Assembly: GCA_027018975.1 (NCBI GenBank)
Contig: JALUXN010000310.1
Span: 1 to 5,376 of the forward strand
Direction of reading: 5' to 3'
From: Mariprofundaceae bacterium
Lineage (GTDB): Bacteria > Pseudomonadota > Zetaproteobacteria > Mariprofundales > Mariprofundaceae
DNA length: 5,376 nucleotides
Shown here: piece by piece, positions 1 to 5,376 of the stretch
How positions within the stretch are numbered: the stretch's first letter is position 1
Layout: every line of letters begins with the position of its first letter
Program-made: the position numbers and the translations under genes
The notes under the pieces: generated by a model
Told to the model about the DNA's origin: nothing
Databases searched by the model: none
What the model saw: the letters and a program-made list of their open reading frames with translations, nothing else

Positions 1-349
1 GGCCGCAGAGCTGAGCGATGTCGGTCGCCTTGCTCGACCATGGGCTGATCGTACCGATACGCGGCACCACCAGAAACAGCCCCGCATCAGCAGAGGCTTG
101 AAACGCCGCCGGCGGGTGATCGAGCAGTTCGGCCAAGCGCTGGCTGTCATCCGTGCTCCAACGCTCATCCACCTCAGCGATATGAATATAGCAGGCGGTC
201 AGGCCACTCGGCTGAATGCCTTGCGCAGCCAGTGCCGCCAGCAACTTGTCGCGCCGGAAATCAGAGAGCGAAGGCGAACCGCGCCAAGTGAGAATCTGGC
301 TCGCCGGTTGGGTTGTGGATGGGTTGTTGGATGCGGATGAAATTGTCAT
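1..349 (-). CDS. purL: Phosphoribosylformylglycinamidine (FGAM) synthase, N-terminal part (runs off left edge)
   Basis: This is the first 116 codons of purL, whose product makes FGAM from FGAR, glutamine and ATP in the cytoplasm (fourth step of de novo purine synthesis). The visible part corresponds to the N-terminal domain of the large (~1,290 aa) single-chain enzyme. Residues 22-34 (WRGSPSLSDFRRD) match the usual start region of the family. Residues 91-116 carry the hallmark LFLVVPRIGTISPWSS followed by KATDIAQLCG. The ATG at 349-347 is chosen because an in-frame TAG lies four codons upstream (359-361) and an AGGA Shine-Dalgarno (357-360) precedes it by 7 nt. The first ~18 residues (Ser/Thr/Asn/Gln-rich) appear to be an extension before the conserved ILTWRG start. 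That is seen in the sequence, but its meaning is unknown. A palindromic repeat ends 35 bp upstream of the start. I found no convincing promoter or PurR operator. Identification rests on motif recognition and is very secure. Catalytic and glutaminase domains are outside the window. Confidence 0.95.
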   Translation of the reverse strand, partial: MTISSASNNPSTTQPASQILTWRGSPSLSDFRRDKLLAALAAQGIQPSGLTACYIHIAEVDERWSTDDSQRLAELLDHPPAAFQASADAGLFLVVPRIGTISPWSSKATDIAQLCG

Positions 350-384
350 GCGGCCATCCTATGAACGCCTAGGGGAAAACCAAG

Positions 385-503
385 CGGTAACTGTTCAGTT
401 CATCCCACGGTTTGCCCGCTAGCTGCGTTGAACATGCTCATGTGCAGCAGCTCACTGCGCCTTTTCGCCTTGCTATCGAACAAACCATGGGCGATCTGAA
501 TAG
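385..503. repeat. MITE-like palindromic repeat, copy 1 (upstream of purL)
   Basis: This ~119-bp intergenic element matches copy 2 (888-1007) in direct orientation. The core 385-493 aligns without gaps to 888-996 with nine mismatches. It is an imperfect dyad centred near 447.5: 404-414 (CCCACGGTTTG) pairs with 481-491 (CAAACCATGGG) at 10 of 11 positions, and 441-445 pairs with 450-454 at 4 of 5. The right end has decayed compared with copy 2: three extra bases follow position 493, and the terminal inverted repeat is imperfect (CTGTTCAG against CTGAATAG). It fills much of the 233-bp gap between the small Rho-N-like gene and purL, leaving 35 bp to the purL ATG. If transcribed, the hairpin would lie in the purL leader or in the 3' end of the upstream transcript. 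It contains only chance short frames and no transposase. The repeat and dyad are seen directly; the mobile-element label is inference. Confidence 0.85.
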
Positions 504-582
504 CGACTCAGCTCGCGTTGCAAACACCCAACGATTGAGTAACACCAAGCGTTAGATGGTCGCGACGGGCTTCAGGAGTGGT

Positions 583-777
583 TCAGGCCTGGCACTCGGC
601 GCGGTAGAGGCAGGGAGAGACAGCGCAGTTGTCGATGCGGTTGAAGCAGTCGCTGTTGCCTTCAGCGATCTGAATGGTGTGAATCAGGCTCTCTTTGCGC
701 AGCTTTGCCGCACCTTTGATGCCGAGTTCCGATGCTTTGCCAAGCAGTTCTTTTTTGGTAACTTTTTTTGTGCTCAT
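583..777 (-). CDS. Small Rho-N/SAP-like protein with four-cysteine tail
   Basis: This is a 64-aa protein. Residues 4-10 are lysine-rich (KKVTKKE). Residues 8-40 look like the short helix-turn-helix of Rho N-terminal/SAP-type nucleic-acid-binding domains (KKELLGKASELGI...LRKESLIHTIQIAEGN). The tail holds Cys44, Cys51, Cys56 and Cys62 (C-X6-C-X4-C-X5-C; SDCF, CAVSPCLYRAEC). The same layout, an 'IQxAEGN..CF' helix end followed by paired cysteines, is familiar from small proteobacterial proteins annotated as Rho-N or SAP domain proteins. Nucleic-acid binding is therefore a family-based expectation. Metal or disulfide use of the cysteines is inference. The ATG at 777-775 is preferred because GAGGT (786-790) sits 8 nt upstream; an in-frame TTG at 861 would add 28 residues lacking family character. 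A TTGACA hexamer lies at 856-861 (minus strand), but no good -10 follows it. The gene stands alone between two palindromic repeats, with no clear terminator after its stop. Confidence 0.8.
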   Translation of the reverse strand: MSTKKVTKKELLGKASELGIKGAAKLRKESLIHTIQIAEGNSDCFNRIDNCAVSPCLYRAECQA

Positions 778-785
778 GGTATAAG

Positions 786-790
786 ACCTC
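786..790 (-). promoter_or_regulatory. Ribosome binding site deciding the start of the small Rho-N-like gene
   Basis: The minus strand reads GAGGT at 790-786, followed by 8 nt and then the ATG at 777-775. This is a good match to the anti-Shine-Dalgarno complement at normal spacing. It favours the 64-aa product over the longer in-frame alternative beginning with TTG at 861. Confidence 0.7.
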
Positions 791-887
791 AAGGATATTG
801 TTAGAATGGCGCGCAACGTAGTCGCAGATGCAGCAATTGCAAGCGTTTTTTCTCGTGTCAATGCGGTGTGTTGTCAGTCAAGAGTTA

Positions 888-1007
888 CGGTAACTGTTCA
901 GATCATCCCACGGTTTGCCCGCTAGCTGCGTTGAAAATGCTCATGTGCCATAGCACACTGCGCCTTTTCGTCTTGCTATCGAACAAACCGTTGGCGTGAA
1001 CAGTTCC
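888..1007. repeat. MITE-like palindromic repeat, copy 2 (between envelope operon and small gene)
   Basis: This is the better preserved copy, ~120 bp. Its ends form a perfect 9-bp inverted repeat, AACTGTTCA at 892-900 and TGAACAGTT at 997-1005. Further inside, arms pair around a centre at 950.5: 911-917 CGGTTTG with 984-990 CAAACCG, 923-926 TAGC with 975-978 GCTA, and 944-948 TGTGC with 953-957 GCACA around a CATA loop. The outer ends pair only if a 4-nt bulge is allowed in the left arm. The element lies 34 bp past the stop of the outer-membrane gene and 110 bp upstream of the small gene's start. It could act as a transcript end or 3' stabilising hairpin for the operon, but no T-run follows it, so it is not a classical intrinsic terminator. 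No flanking target-site duplication is obvious. Confidence 0.88.
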
Positions 1008-1041
1008 AGTATGTAGCTGAATAATTGCGAGTTCCGTTCTG

Positions 1042-2334
1042 CTAAAAACTGTATTCGTTTTCGAGATAGATGCGGTCGTTGTTGGTGAACTGGCCGAGGA
1101 AGCCGTGGTTGCCGCCGAAGATGTCGGCGCCGACTGTGGTGGTGATCTGGTCGTTCCATTCGTAGGAGGCCTTGGGCCGCGCCAGCCAGCCGCCGGCTGC
1201 CCAGTCGGCCAGCAGGATGAGCTCTGGCTTGAGTTTCTCATGCATGAAATCGGTGGCGATGCGCAGTGTCCAGAATCCGGAATCTTTCGGCTCCAGCAGG
1301 GCGGGGTTCCAGCTGTGGATGTGGCGGATGAAGAGCTGCGGGGTGACCGTCCAGTTGTATTGATGCCACTCCACGGCCAGCGCTGCATTGAAGGTGCGCT
1401 TGCGCTGTACGGTGTCGGCAAATGTTGTACCACGGGCATCGATCCCCTCGCGCAGATTGACCGCTACCTCGCCGCGCAGCACATAGGCGCCGAAGGCGTT
1501 GGAGAAGGAGCCGCCGAGCGTGTGCATACGAAAGTGTTTTAATTGGATCTGCATGACGCCGGGCAGCAGATTGCGCAGTGCGTTGGGGGTGTCTTTCCAG
1601 CCGTAATAGTAGTTGGCCGACAGATCCCAGCCGTGGATGTTGGCGCGCCATGCGATACCCGCTTCGCTGTTTTTTGCCGACCAGTTGGGCTGCTCCGGCG
1701 CAAGCTGCTGCACGACGACGCCGGGCGGCGGGGAGGGGGTGGTCATGGCCCAGCGTGAACCGGCCGGTGCCGGTTGTGCAGGCTTGGCATCGGGTGTCAC
1801 CAGCAGTTCCACCTCCTGCTCGATGTCACTATCCGGATACCAGTTCAGCCGCGCCGCAACCACGCCAATGCGTGAGTCGAGGAAATCATCGAGAATAAAC
1901 TCGCGCATATCCAGCGGGTTGACGATGTCGAGCATGCGCAAGCCGTCTGTTTTTCCCCAGATGATCTGCTGCTGTCCGAGCCTGAAGTCGAATGCATCGC
2001 CCTCGTAGAGCAGGTAGGCCTCCTTGATCTGCGTGGCGGTGCGGTAGTGCTGCTTGATGCCGGGGGTCAAGTCGCTCTGATTGGTCGCTTCAAGATCCAT
2101 CGCTGCGTCATACCAGAGCAGGGCGCGTGATCTGAATTGCCAGCCGTTGTCAAACACCGCCTCGGGCTTCAGCTCCAGTCGATTCTGAATTTTATCCCAT
2201 CGCTTGATGCCGCTGATAAAGTAGGCCGATTCGTTTTTGAGACCACCATGCATCGTCCATGTGGTTGCATGGGCGGCGGTGTGTGCTGTGGCCAGTAGCG
2301 CCACGAAAACGATCAGCGGCGCCAGCGCCCTCAT
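1042..2334 (-). CDS. Outer-membrane beta-barrel protein, DUF1302/alginate-export-like
   Basis: This is a 430-aa protein. Residues 1-23 form a Sec signal peptide: a charged start, a hydrophobic core (LIVFVALLA) and an AHA cleavage motif at 21-23. The mature part alternates short amphipathic strands with Trp/Tyr girdles and ends in Phe430 (IYLENEYSF), the usual C-terminal signal of barrels recognised by the BAM machinery. Residues 117-129 (FRLGQQQIIWGKT) and 136-156 (DIVNPLDMRE, ILDDFLDSRI) match the conserved '..RLGxQ.I.WG...D..NP.D.RE..LDD..DSRI' signature of DUF1302-type outer-membrane proteins found beside RND exporters. A Pro/Ala-rich stretch at about 180-206 is probably a surface or periplasmic loop. 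The ATG overlaps the RND gene's stop by 4 bp (ATGA) and lacks a strong Shine-Dalgarno, so translation is probably coupled to the exporter. The substrate is unknown; an outer-membrane exit or insertion step for the pump's cargo is inference. A specific porin role cannot be excluded. Confidence 0.87.
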   Translation of the reverse strand: MRALAPLIVFVALLATAHTAAHATTWTMHGGLKNESAYFISGIKRWDKIQNRLELKPEAVFDNGWQFRSRALLWYDAAMDLEATNQSDLTPGIKQHYRTATQIKEAYLLYEGDAFDFRLGQQQIIWGKTDGLRMLDIVNPLDMREFILDDFLDSRIGVVAARLNWYPDSDIEQEVELLVTPDAKPAQPAPAGSRWAMTTPSPPPGVVVQQLAPEQPNWSAKNSEAGIAWRANIHGWDLSANYYYGWKDTPNALRNLLPGVMQIQLKHFRMHTLGGSFSNAFGAYVLRGEVAVNLREGIDARGTTFADTVQRKRTFNAALAVEWHQYNWTVTPQLFIRHIHSWNPALLEPKDSGFWTLRIATDFMHEKLKPELILLADWAAGGWLARPKASYEWNDQITTTVGADIFGGNHGFLGQFTNNDRIYLENEYSF

Positions 2335-4631
2335 GTCGAGGATCGACGCCCCAGCAGAACCGGAAAGAGGTAGCAGGAGGCGGCATAACAGATCGCCATG
2401 GAGCCGGCGATCAGCACGCCCAGCTTCACCTGCGGATAGAGGTGTGCCGTGATCAGTACCAGAAAACCGCCGATCACCACCAGTGCATTGAAGACCAGCG
2501 CCCGCCCCGTATCCTCGTTGGTGCGTGCCACGATCTGGGTATGGGGCAGACCCTGCGCCTGGTAGTCGCGGTAGCGGTAGAGATAGTGGATGGCAAAATC
2601 GACACCGATGCCGAGCGCCATGGCACCGGTGATCGCCGTACCGATCTCCAGTGGCAGGCCAATCAGCCCCATGACACCGTAAATCACCACGATTGCCATC
2701 GATACCGGCAGCATCGCCAGTAGTGCATCACCCAGTCGCCGGAACATCATCCAGCAGAGCAGGGCGATGAAGAGCAGTGCCAGAGCGAGCGACTGGATCT
2801 GCCCGCGGATAATCAGGTCGGAGAATTGGTGTGTGGTGTAGGCGGTGCCGGCGAATGCGACTGTTGCACCGGGAAACCATATGCCGGCATTGCGCTCCAG
2901 CAGCGCAATCAGGTGCGCGGCATCGGCGCTATGGTCGGTCTTTACCTGAATACGGATATGCGCCTGCCGGTAATCGGAGGTGACAAAGGCATCAAAATCG
3001 TCCGGTGCGCCGGAGAATGAGTAGAGCAGCAGATATTGTGCTGCCAGTTGCGAGTTCTCCGGCGGCACACGATAGGCCTGCTTGCCCGCATGCATGACCT
3101 TGTTCATTTCGGCCAGAAACTCGGCAATACTGGAAGAGTCACCCACCACAGGCTCCGCCTCCACCGCCGCCTGCAGAGCGGCCATGCCGCGCAGGAATGA
3201 CGGTTCGAGCACACCATCCTGCTTGCCGCTGTCGATCATGACATCGAGCGCATTGGTGCCGGCAAAGTGGGCGTTGAGCATGCTGTCGGCCTGGCGAATC
3301 GGGTCATCGGGGCGGAACTCCGATACCAGCGATGAGTTGACATAAAGCTGCGATAAGCCGTAGATGGAGATGAGCAGGAGCATAGCGAAGCCGGCTAGAA
3401 TCCGCAGCGGATACGCTGTGACCATGCGGGTCATCATGTGCAGGTAGCCGTGGAATGCCAGTGCATGCAGTGGCTTCTCGCGCTTGGGGAGTACGGCTTC
3501 GATAGCGGGGATGAAGCAGATGGTGATGATAAACGCATAGACAATGCCGATGGCGGCAAACAGGCCGAAATAGCGCATGGGTAAGATCTCCGTGGTGAGC
3601 ATGGCGAGGAAGCCGGCAGCGGTGGTGAGCGTGGTCATCAAAATCGGTGACCACATGCCCTGCATGCCGCGAATGATGATCTGCCGTTTGTCCGCTGTTT
3701 GCTCGCTCGAGGTGTGGCGCGCCGCTTCAACGCGAATGTGGGTGAGCAGATGCACCGAATCGGCAATGCCCACTGCCAAAATGAGAATCGGCAGCATTGA
3801 GGTGATGGTGTACATCGGAATGCCGACAGCGGCCATGGTGCCCATCATCCATAGCTCGGAGAGGATCACGACCGCCAGCGGAATCAGCACGCCGCGCAGA
3901 TTGCGAAACGATAAAAAGAGCAGCAGGGCAAGCAGCAGCAGGATGATCGGCTGCATCTTCTGCATATCCTGCGGCATATAGACGCCGAACACACCTTCAA
4001 TAATCGGCCGACCGGTGATGAGAATCGTTTCCGGGCCACCGCGGGTCTGAATGTCGGCGACTTTTGCCTTGATGAGATCGTAGATCTTGTCGTAGTGGCC
4101 GACATATTCGGGTGCCGGACGCACCACAATCAGTGTGCCCTGACCATCGTTGGCGACAATCGTGCCCAGATAGATGCCGTTATCCACCAACCGCTGCTTC
4201 AAGGCTGCAATCGCTGCCGGTGTCGTCGCCGGATGCTGCATGAAACGCTCCACCTCCATGCCATCGGCTGTGCCGCGAATATCTTTGATGGTGGAGAGAC
4301 TCATCAGGTCGGAGAGCGCCAGCGTGCGGAACTCTTTGTGTGTTTTCAGCCACTGGGTCAGTTCATCGACCAACTTCAGCGTGTGGGGATTGTAGATGCC
4401 TTGCGGAGTACGGTTTTCGATGCCGATCACCACCATGTCGGCGGAAGCGAAGCGTTTTTCCAGCAGCTTTTTATTCACATAGGCCTGCATGGTCTTGGGC
4501 AGCATCGCTTCGAGATTGGTCTCCATGGTGAGCTTGGGTAGCTGTGAAATAAAGCCCGCCGTGGCAATCATCAGCAACAGCAATACCAGCCAGGCGCGGT
4601 GGACAATCAGGGCAAAGAACGGCTGCATCAT
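2331..4631 (-). CDS. RND superfamily (MMPL/SSD-type) inner-membrane exporter
   Basis: This 766-aa protein has the two-fold RND layout. One N-terminal membrane segment (about 11-31) is followed by a periplasmic domain (about 32-225). A block of five segments comes next (about 227-376), then a segment at about 407-427, a second periplasmic domain (about 430-608) and a last block of five (about 611-760). That makes about 12 segments. Each half carries the same motif in its fourth membrane segment: AVGIADSVHLLTH (286-298) and LGIGVDFAIHYLYRY (673-687). Asp291 and Asp678 are the likely proton-relay acids. The length and motif fit the 'predicted exporters of the RND superfamily' (COG1033-like, related to MmpL and the hopanoid transporter HpnN) rather than the ~1,040-aa AcrB class. 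Such proteins commonly move lipids or other hydrophobic molecules; the cargo here is unknown. The start at 4631 is 6 bp after the LolA-like gene's stop; a second ATG follows immediately. The Shine-Dalgarno is weak, suggesting coupled translation. No membrane-fusion protein is adjacent. Confidence 0.93.
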   Translation of the reverse strand: MMQPFFALIVHRAWLVLLLLMIATAGFISQLPKLTMETNLEAMLPKTMQAYVNKKLLEKRFASADMVVIGIENRTPQGIYNPHTLKLVDELTQWLKTHKEFRTLALSDLMSLSTIKDIRGTADGMEVERFMQHPATTPAAIAALKQRLVDNGIYLGTIVANDGQGTLIVVRPAPEYVGHYDKIYDLIKAKVADIQTRGGPETILITGRPIIEGVFGVYMPQDMQKMQPIILLLLALLLFLSFRNLRGVLIPLAVVILSELWMMGTMAAVGIPMYTITSMLPILILAVGIADSVHLLTHIRVEAARHTSSEQTADKRQIIIRGMQGMWSPILMTTLTTAAGFLAMLTTEILPMRYFGLFAAIGIVYAFIITICFIPAIEAVLPKREKPLHALAFHGYLHMMTRMVTAYPLRILAGFAMLLLISIYGLSQLYVNSSLVSEFRPDDPIRQADSMLNAHFAGTNALDVMIDSGKQDGVLEPSFLRGMAALQAAVEAEPVVGDSSSIAEFLAEMNKVMHAGKQAYRVPPENSQLAAQYLLLYSFSGAPDDFDAFVTSDYRQAHIRIQVKTDHSADAAHLIALLERNAGIWFPGATVAFAGTAYTTHQFSDLIIRGQIQSLALALLFIALLCWMMFRRLGDALLAMLPVSMAIVVIYGVMGLIGLPLEIGTAITGAMALGIGVDFAIHYLYRYRDYQAQGLPHTQIVARTNEDTGRALVFNALVVIGGFLVLITAHLYPQVKLGVLIAGSMAICYAASCYLFPVLLGRRSST

Positions 4632-4637
4632 GCGTGC

Positions 4638-5376
4638 CTAACGGTAGCCGCGTTTGAGCGTGCGCTGGGTGAAGAGACGGTTTTTCAGGCCGGTGTTGTA
4701 GCGCTGATTGGTCATCGCAAGCACCGTTTTATGCCGGCTCTGCACATTCTCCATTTCGACCCTCAGCGCTGTCCATATCCCTTGAATCTGTTGCATTGTC
4801 ACAATGTGCAGATGTTTGAGTTCACGGCCGGCCTGATCCCAATAGTCCGCCCGAATGGTGAAGTCGTTGTCTTTGCGGATATATTGGATCATCTTGGCGT
4901 AGCCCAGTTCGCGCATCACATCTTCGGAGACCGGTCTGCCCTCCACTTTCCAGCAGTCGTGGCCATCGACCTGTTCCGAGCCGAGCAGCTTCCAGTGATA
5001 GTCCTCCAGCTCGGGTGTCTGCTTCATATCTTCAAAGGTGAAGTCTGTGCCCATGAAGTAGTCGCCCCGGTCGGCGGCGGAGATGCGGCGCACCTTTTTC
5101 AGCGCCGGCAGATAGAGCCACTGATCATCATCGCGGCTTGGGTCATCGTAATCGAAGGTGAGCAGCGCCGTATCGCGGATGTTGGCCGGTTCGGTAAAAA
5201 AGGTGATCAGTTTCTTGTCTTTGCCGTAATCCTTGCGGAAACTCACCATATGCCGCACGCGCCGATTGCCATTGCGATCGATCAGGGTCTGTGTCATTTG
5301 TTGCGTGAGGTCATCGCCATCTTCGCGATTGTCCACCGCCTGCATGATCGCCAGTCCAGTTGGCAGGCTCTGATCG
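4638..5376 (-). CDS. LolA-like outer membrane lipoprotein-sorting protein (N-terminus outside window)
   Basis: The frame is open to the right edge: ten residues (DQSLPTGLAI) precede the first in-window Met at 5345, so that Met is probably internal. In all 245 residues are visible. The missing part should be the start codon and a signal peptide. The sequence follows the LolA-like family usually annotated 'outer membrane lipoprotein-sorting protein' (PF17131-type). After the opening I-x-x-VDNREDGDD and a LIDRNGNRRVR strand, the main signature is DDDQWLYLPALKKVRRIS at in-window residues 82-99. It is followed by DRGDYFMGTDFTFEDM and later a cluster around HDCWKVEGRP. Family members fold as an open half-barrel with a hydrophobic cavity and act in the periplasm as carriers of a lipid-like ligand; they are not the canonical LolA. 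The gene is immediately followed by the RND exporter (6 bp gap), a recurrent pairing that suggests hand-over of cargo. The ligand is unknown. The family call is strong; the carrier role in this strain is inferred. Confidence 0.9.
   Translation of the reverse strand, partial: DQSLPTGLAIMQAVDNREDGDDLTQQMTQTLIDRNGNRRVRHMVSFRKDYGKDKKLITFFTEPANIRDTALLTFDYDDPSRDDDQWLYLPALKKVRRISAADRGDYFMGTDFTFEDMKQTPELEDYHWKLLGSEQVDGHDCWKVEGRPVSEDVMRELGYAKMIQYIRKDNDFTIRADYWDQAGRELKHLHIVTMQQIQGIWTALRVEMENVQSRHKTVLAMTNQRYNTGLKNRLFTQRTLKRGYR

Noticed and set aside
98..422. Overlapping plus-strand frames (98-340 and 216-422)
   Set aside because: They are antisense to the clear purL start on the minus strand. Their Arg-rich or low-information products resemble no family I recognise, and the second runs into the palindromic repeat.
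515..532. Possible PurR operator upstream of purL
   Set aside because: Only a GTTTGC half-site is present on the minus strand; the symmetric partner of the PurR palindrome is missing.
523..551. Short direct repeat, AACACCCAACG and AACACCAAGCG, 18 bp apart
   Set aside because: Two 11-mers matching at 9 positions can arise by chance; there is no third copy and no link to a regulator.
523..557. Possible integron attC-like site (ACCCAAC at 526-532 and GTTAGAT at 551-557)
   Set aside because: The two boxes match the loose attC ends but are far too close together (19 bp between), there is no internal L-box pairing, and the repeats' own ends do not fit RYYYAAC/GTTRRRY. No integrase gene is present.
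831..852. GCAATTGC palindrome followed by a T-run on the plus strand, considered as an intrinsic terminator
   Set aside because: The palindrome has no loop and is AT-rich at its centre, so no stable stem forms. No plus-strand gene precedes it.
778..861. N-terminal extension of the small Rho-N-like protein from a TTG at 861
   Set aside because: The family-like sequence begins at MSTKK, and a well-spaced GAGGT precedes the ATG at 777. The added 28 residues look like translated leader.
903..1439. 178-aa minus-strand frame ending inside repeat copy 2
   Set aside because: It overlaps the barrel gene in another frame, its product is Ser/Pro/Arg-rich shadow sequence, and its last ~35 residues are simply the translated repeat.
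1105..4541. Long plus-strand frames such as 1105-1542, 2259-2723 and 4095-4541
   Set aside because: All are antisense to strongly supported minus-strand genes with clear domains. Their products are His/Cys/Arg-rich mosaics with no recognisable motif.

Overview
The window reads as ordinary chromosome of a Gram-negative proteobacterium. The start of a purL gene that looks like the single-chain form typical of Gamma- and Betaproteobacteria, and an outer-membrane beta-barrel ending in Phe, point to a gammaproteobacterium-like host. I cannot name a genus. Every gene I can support lies on the minus strand. Long plus-strand reading frames are antisense shadows.

Read in the direction of transcription (right to left), the right four-fifths is one compact operon. 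It holds a LolA-like periplasmic 'outer membrane lipoprotein-sorting' protein (4638-5376, N-terminus outside the window), then an RND/MMPL-type inner-membrane exporter (2331-4631, 766 aa), then a signal-peptide-bearing outer-membrane barrel related to the DUF1302/alginate-export porins (1042-2334, 430 aa). The first two genes are 6 bp apart and the last two overlap by 4 bp (ATGA). Together they supply an inner-membrane pump, a soluble hydrophobic-ligand carrier and an outer-membrane protein. This is a plausible trans-envelope route for a lipid or other hydrophobic compound, with no membrane-fusion protein in view.

The left fifth holds two smaller items in the same orientation. One is a 64-aa protein with a Rho-N/SAP-like helical N-terminus and a four-cysteine tail (583-777). 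The other is the first 116 codons of purL (1-349), which runs off the left edge and is easy to miss because its stop codon is outside the window.

The small gene lies between two copies of a ~120-bp imperfectly palindromic repeat (385-503 and 888-1007). The copies are in direct orientation, 503 bp apart, and match at 100 of 109 core positions. Each could fold into one long hairpin; copy 2 has 9-bp perfect inverted ends. They look like a MITE-like or long REP-like element. One copy separates the envelope operon from the small gene, and the other sits 35 bp upstream of the purL start codon. This repeat pair and the envelope operon are the most interesting parts of the window. No rRNA, tRNA, CRISPR array or transposase gene was seen, and no intergenic stretch exceeds 300 bp.
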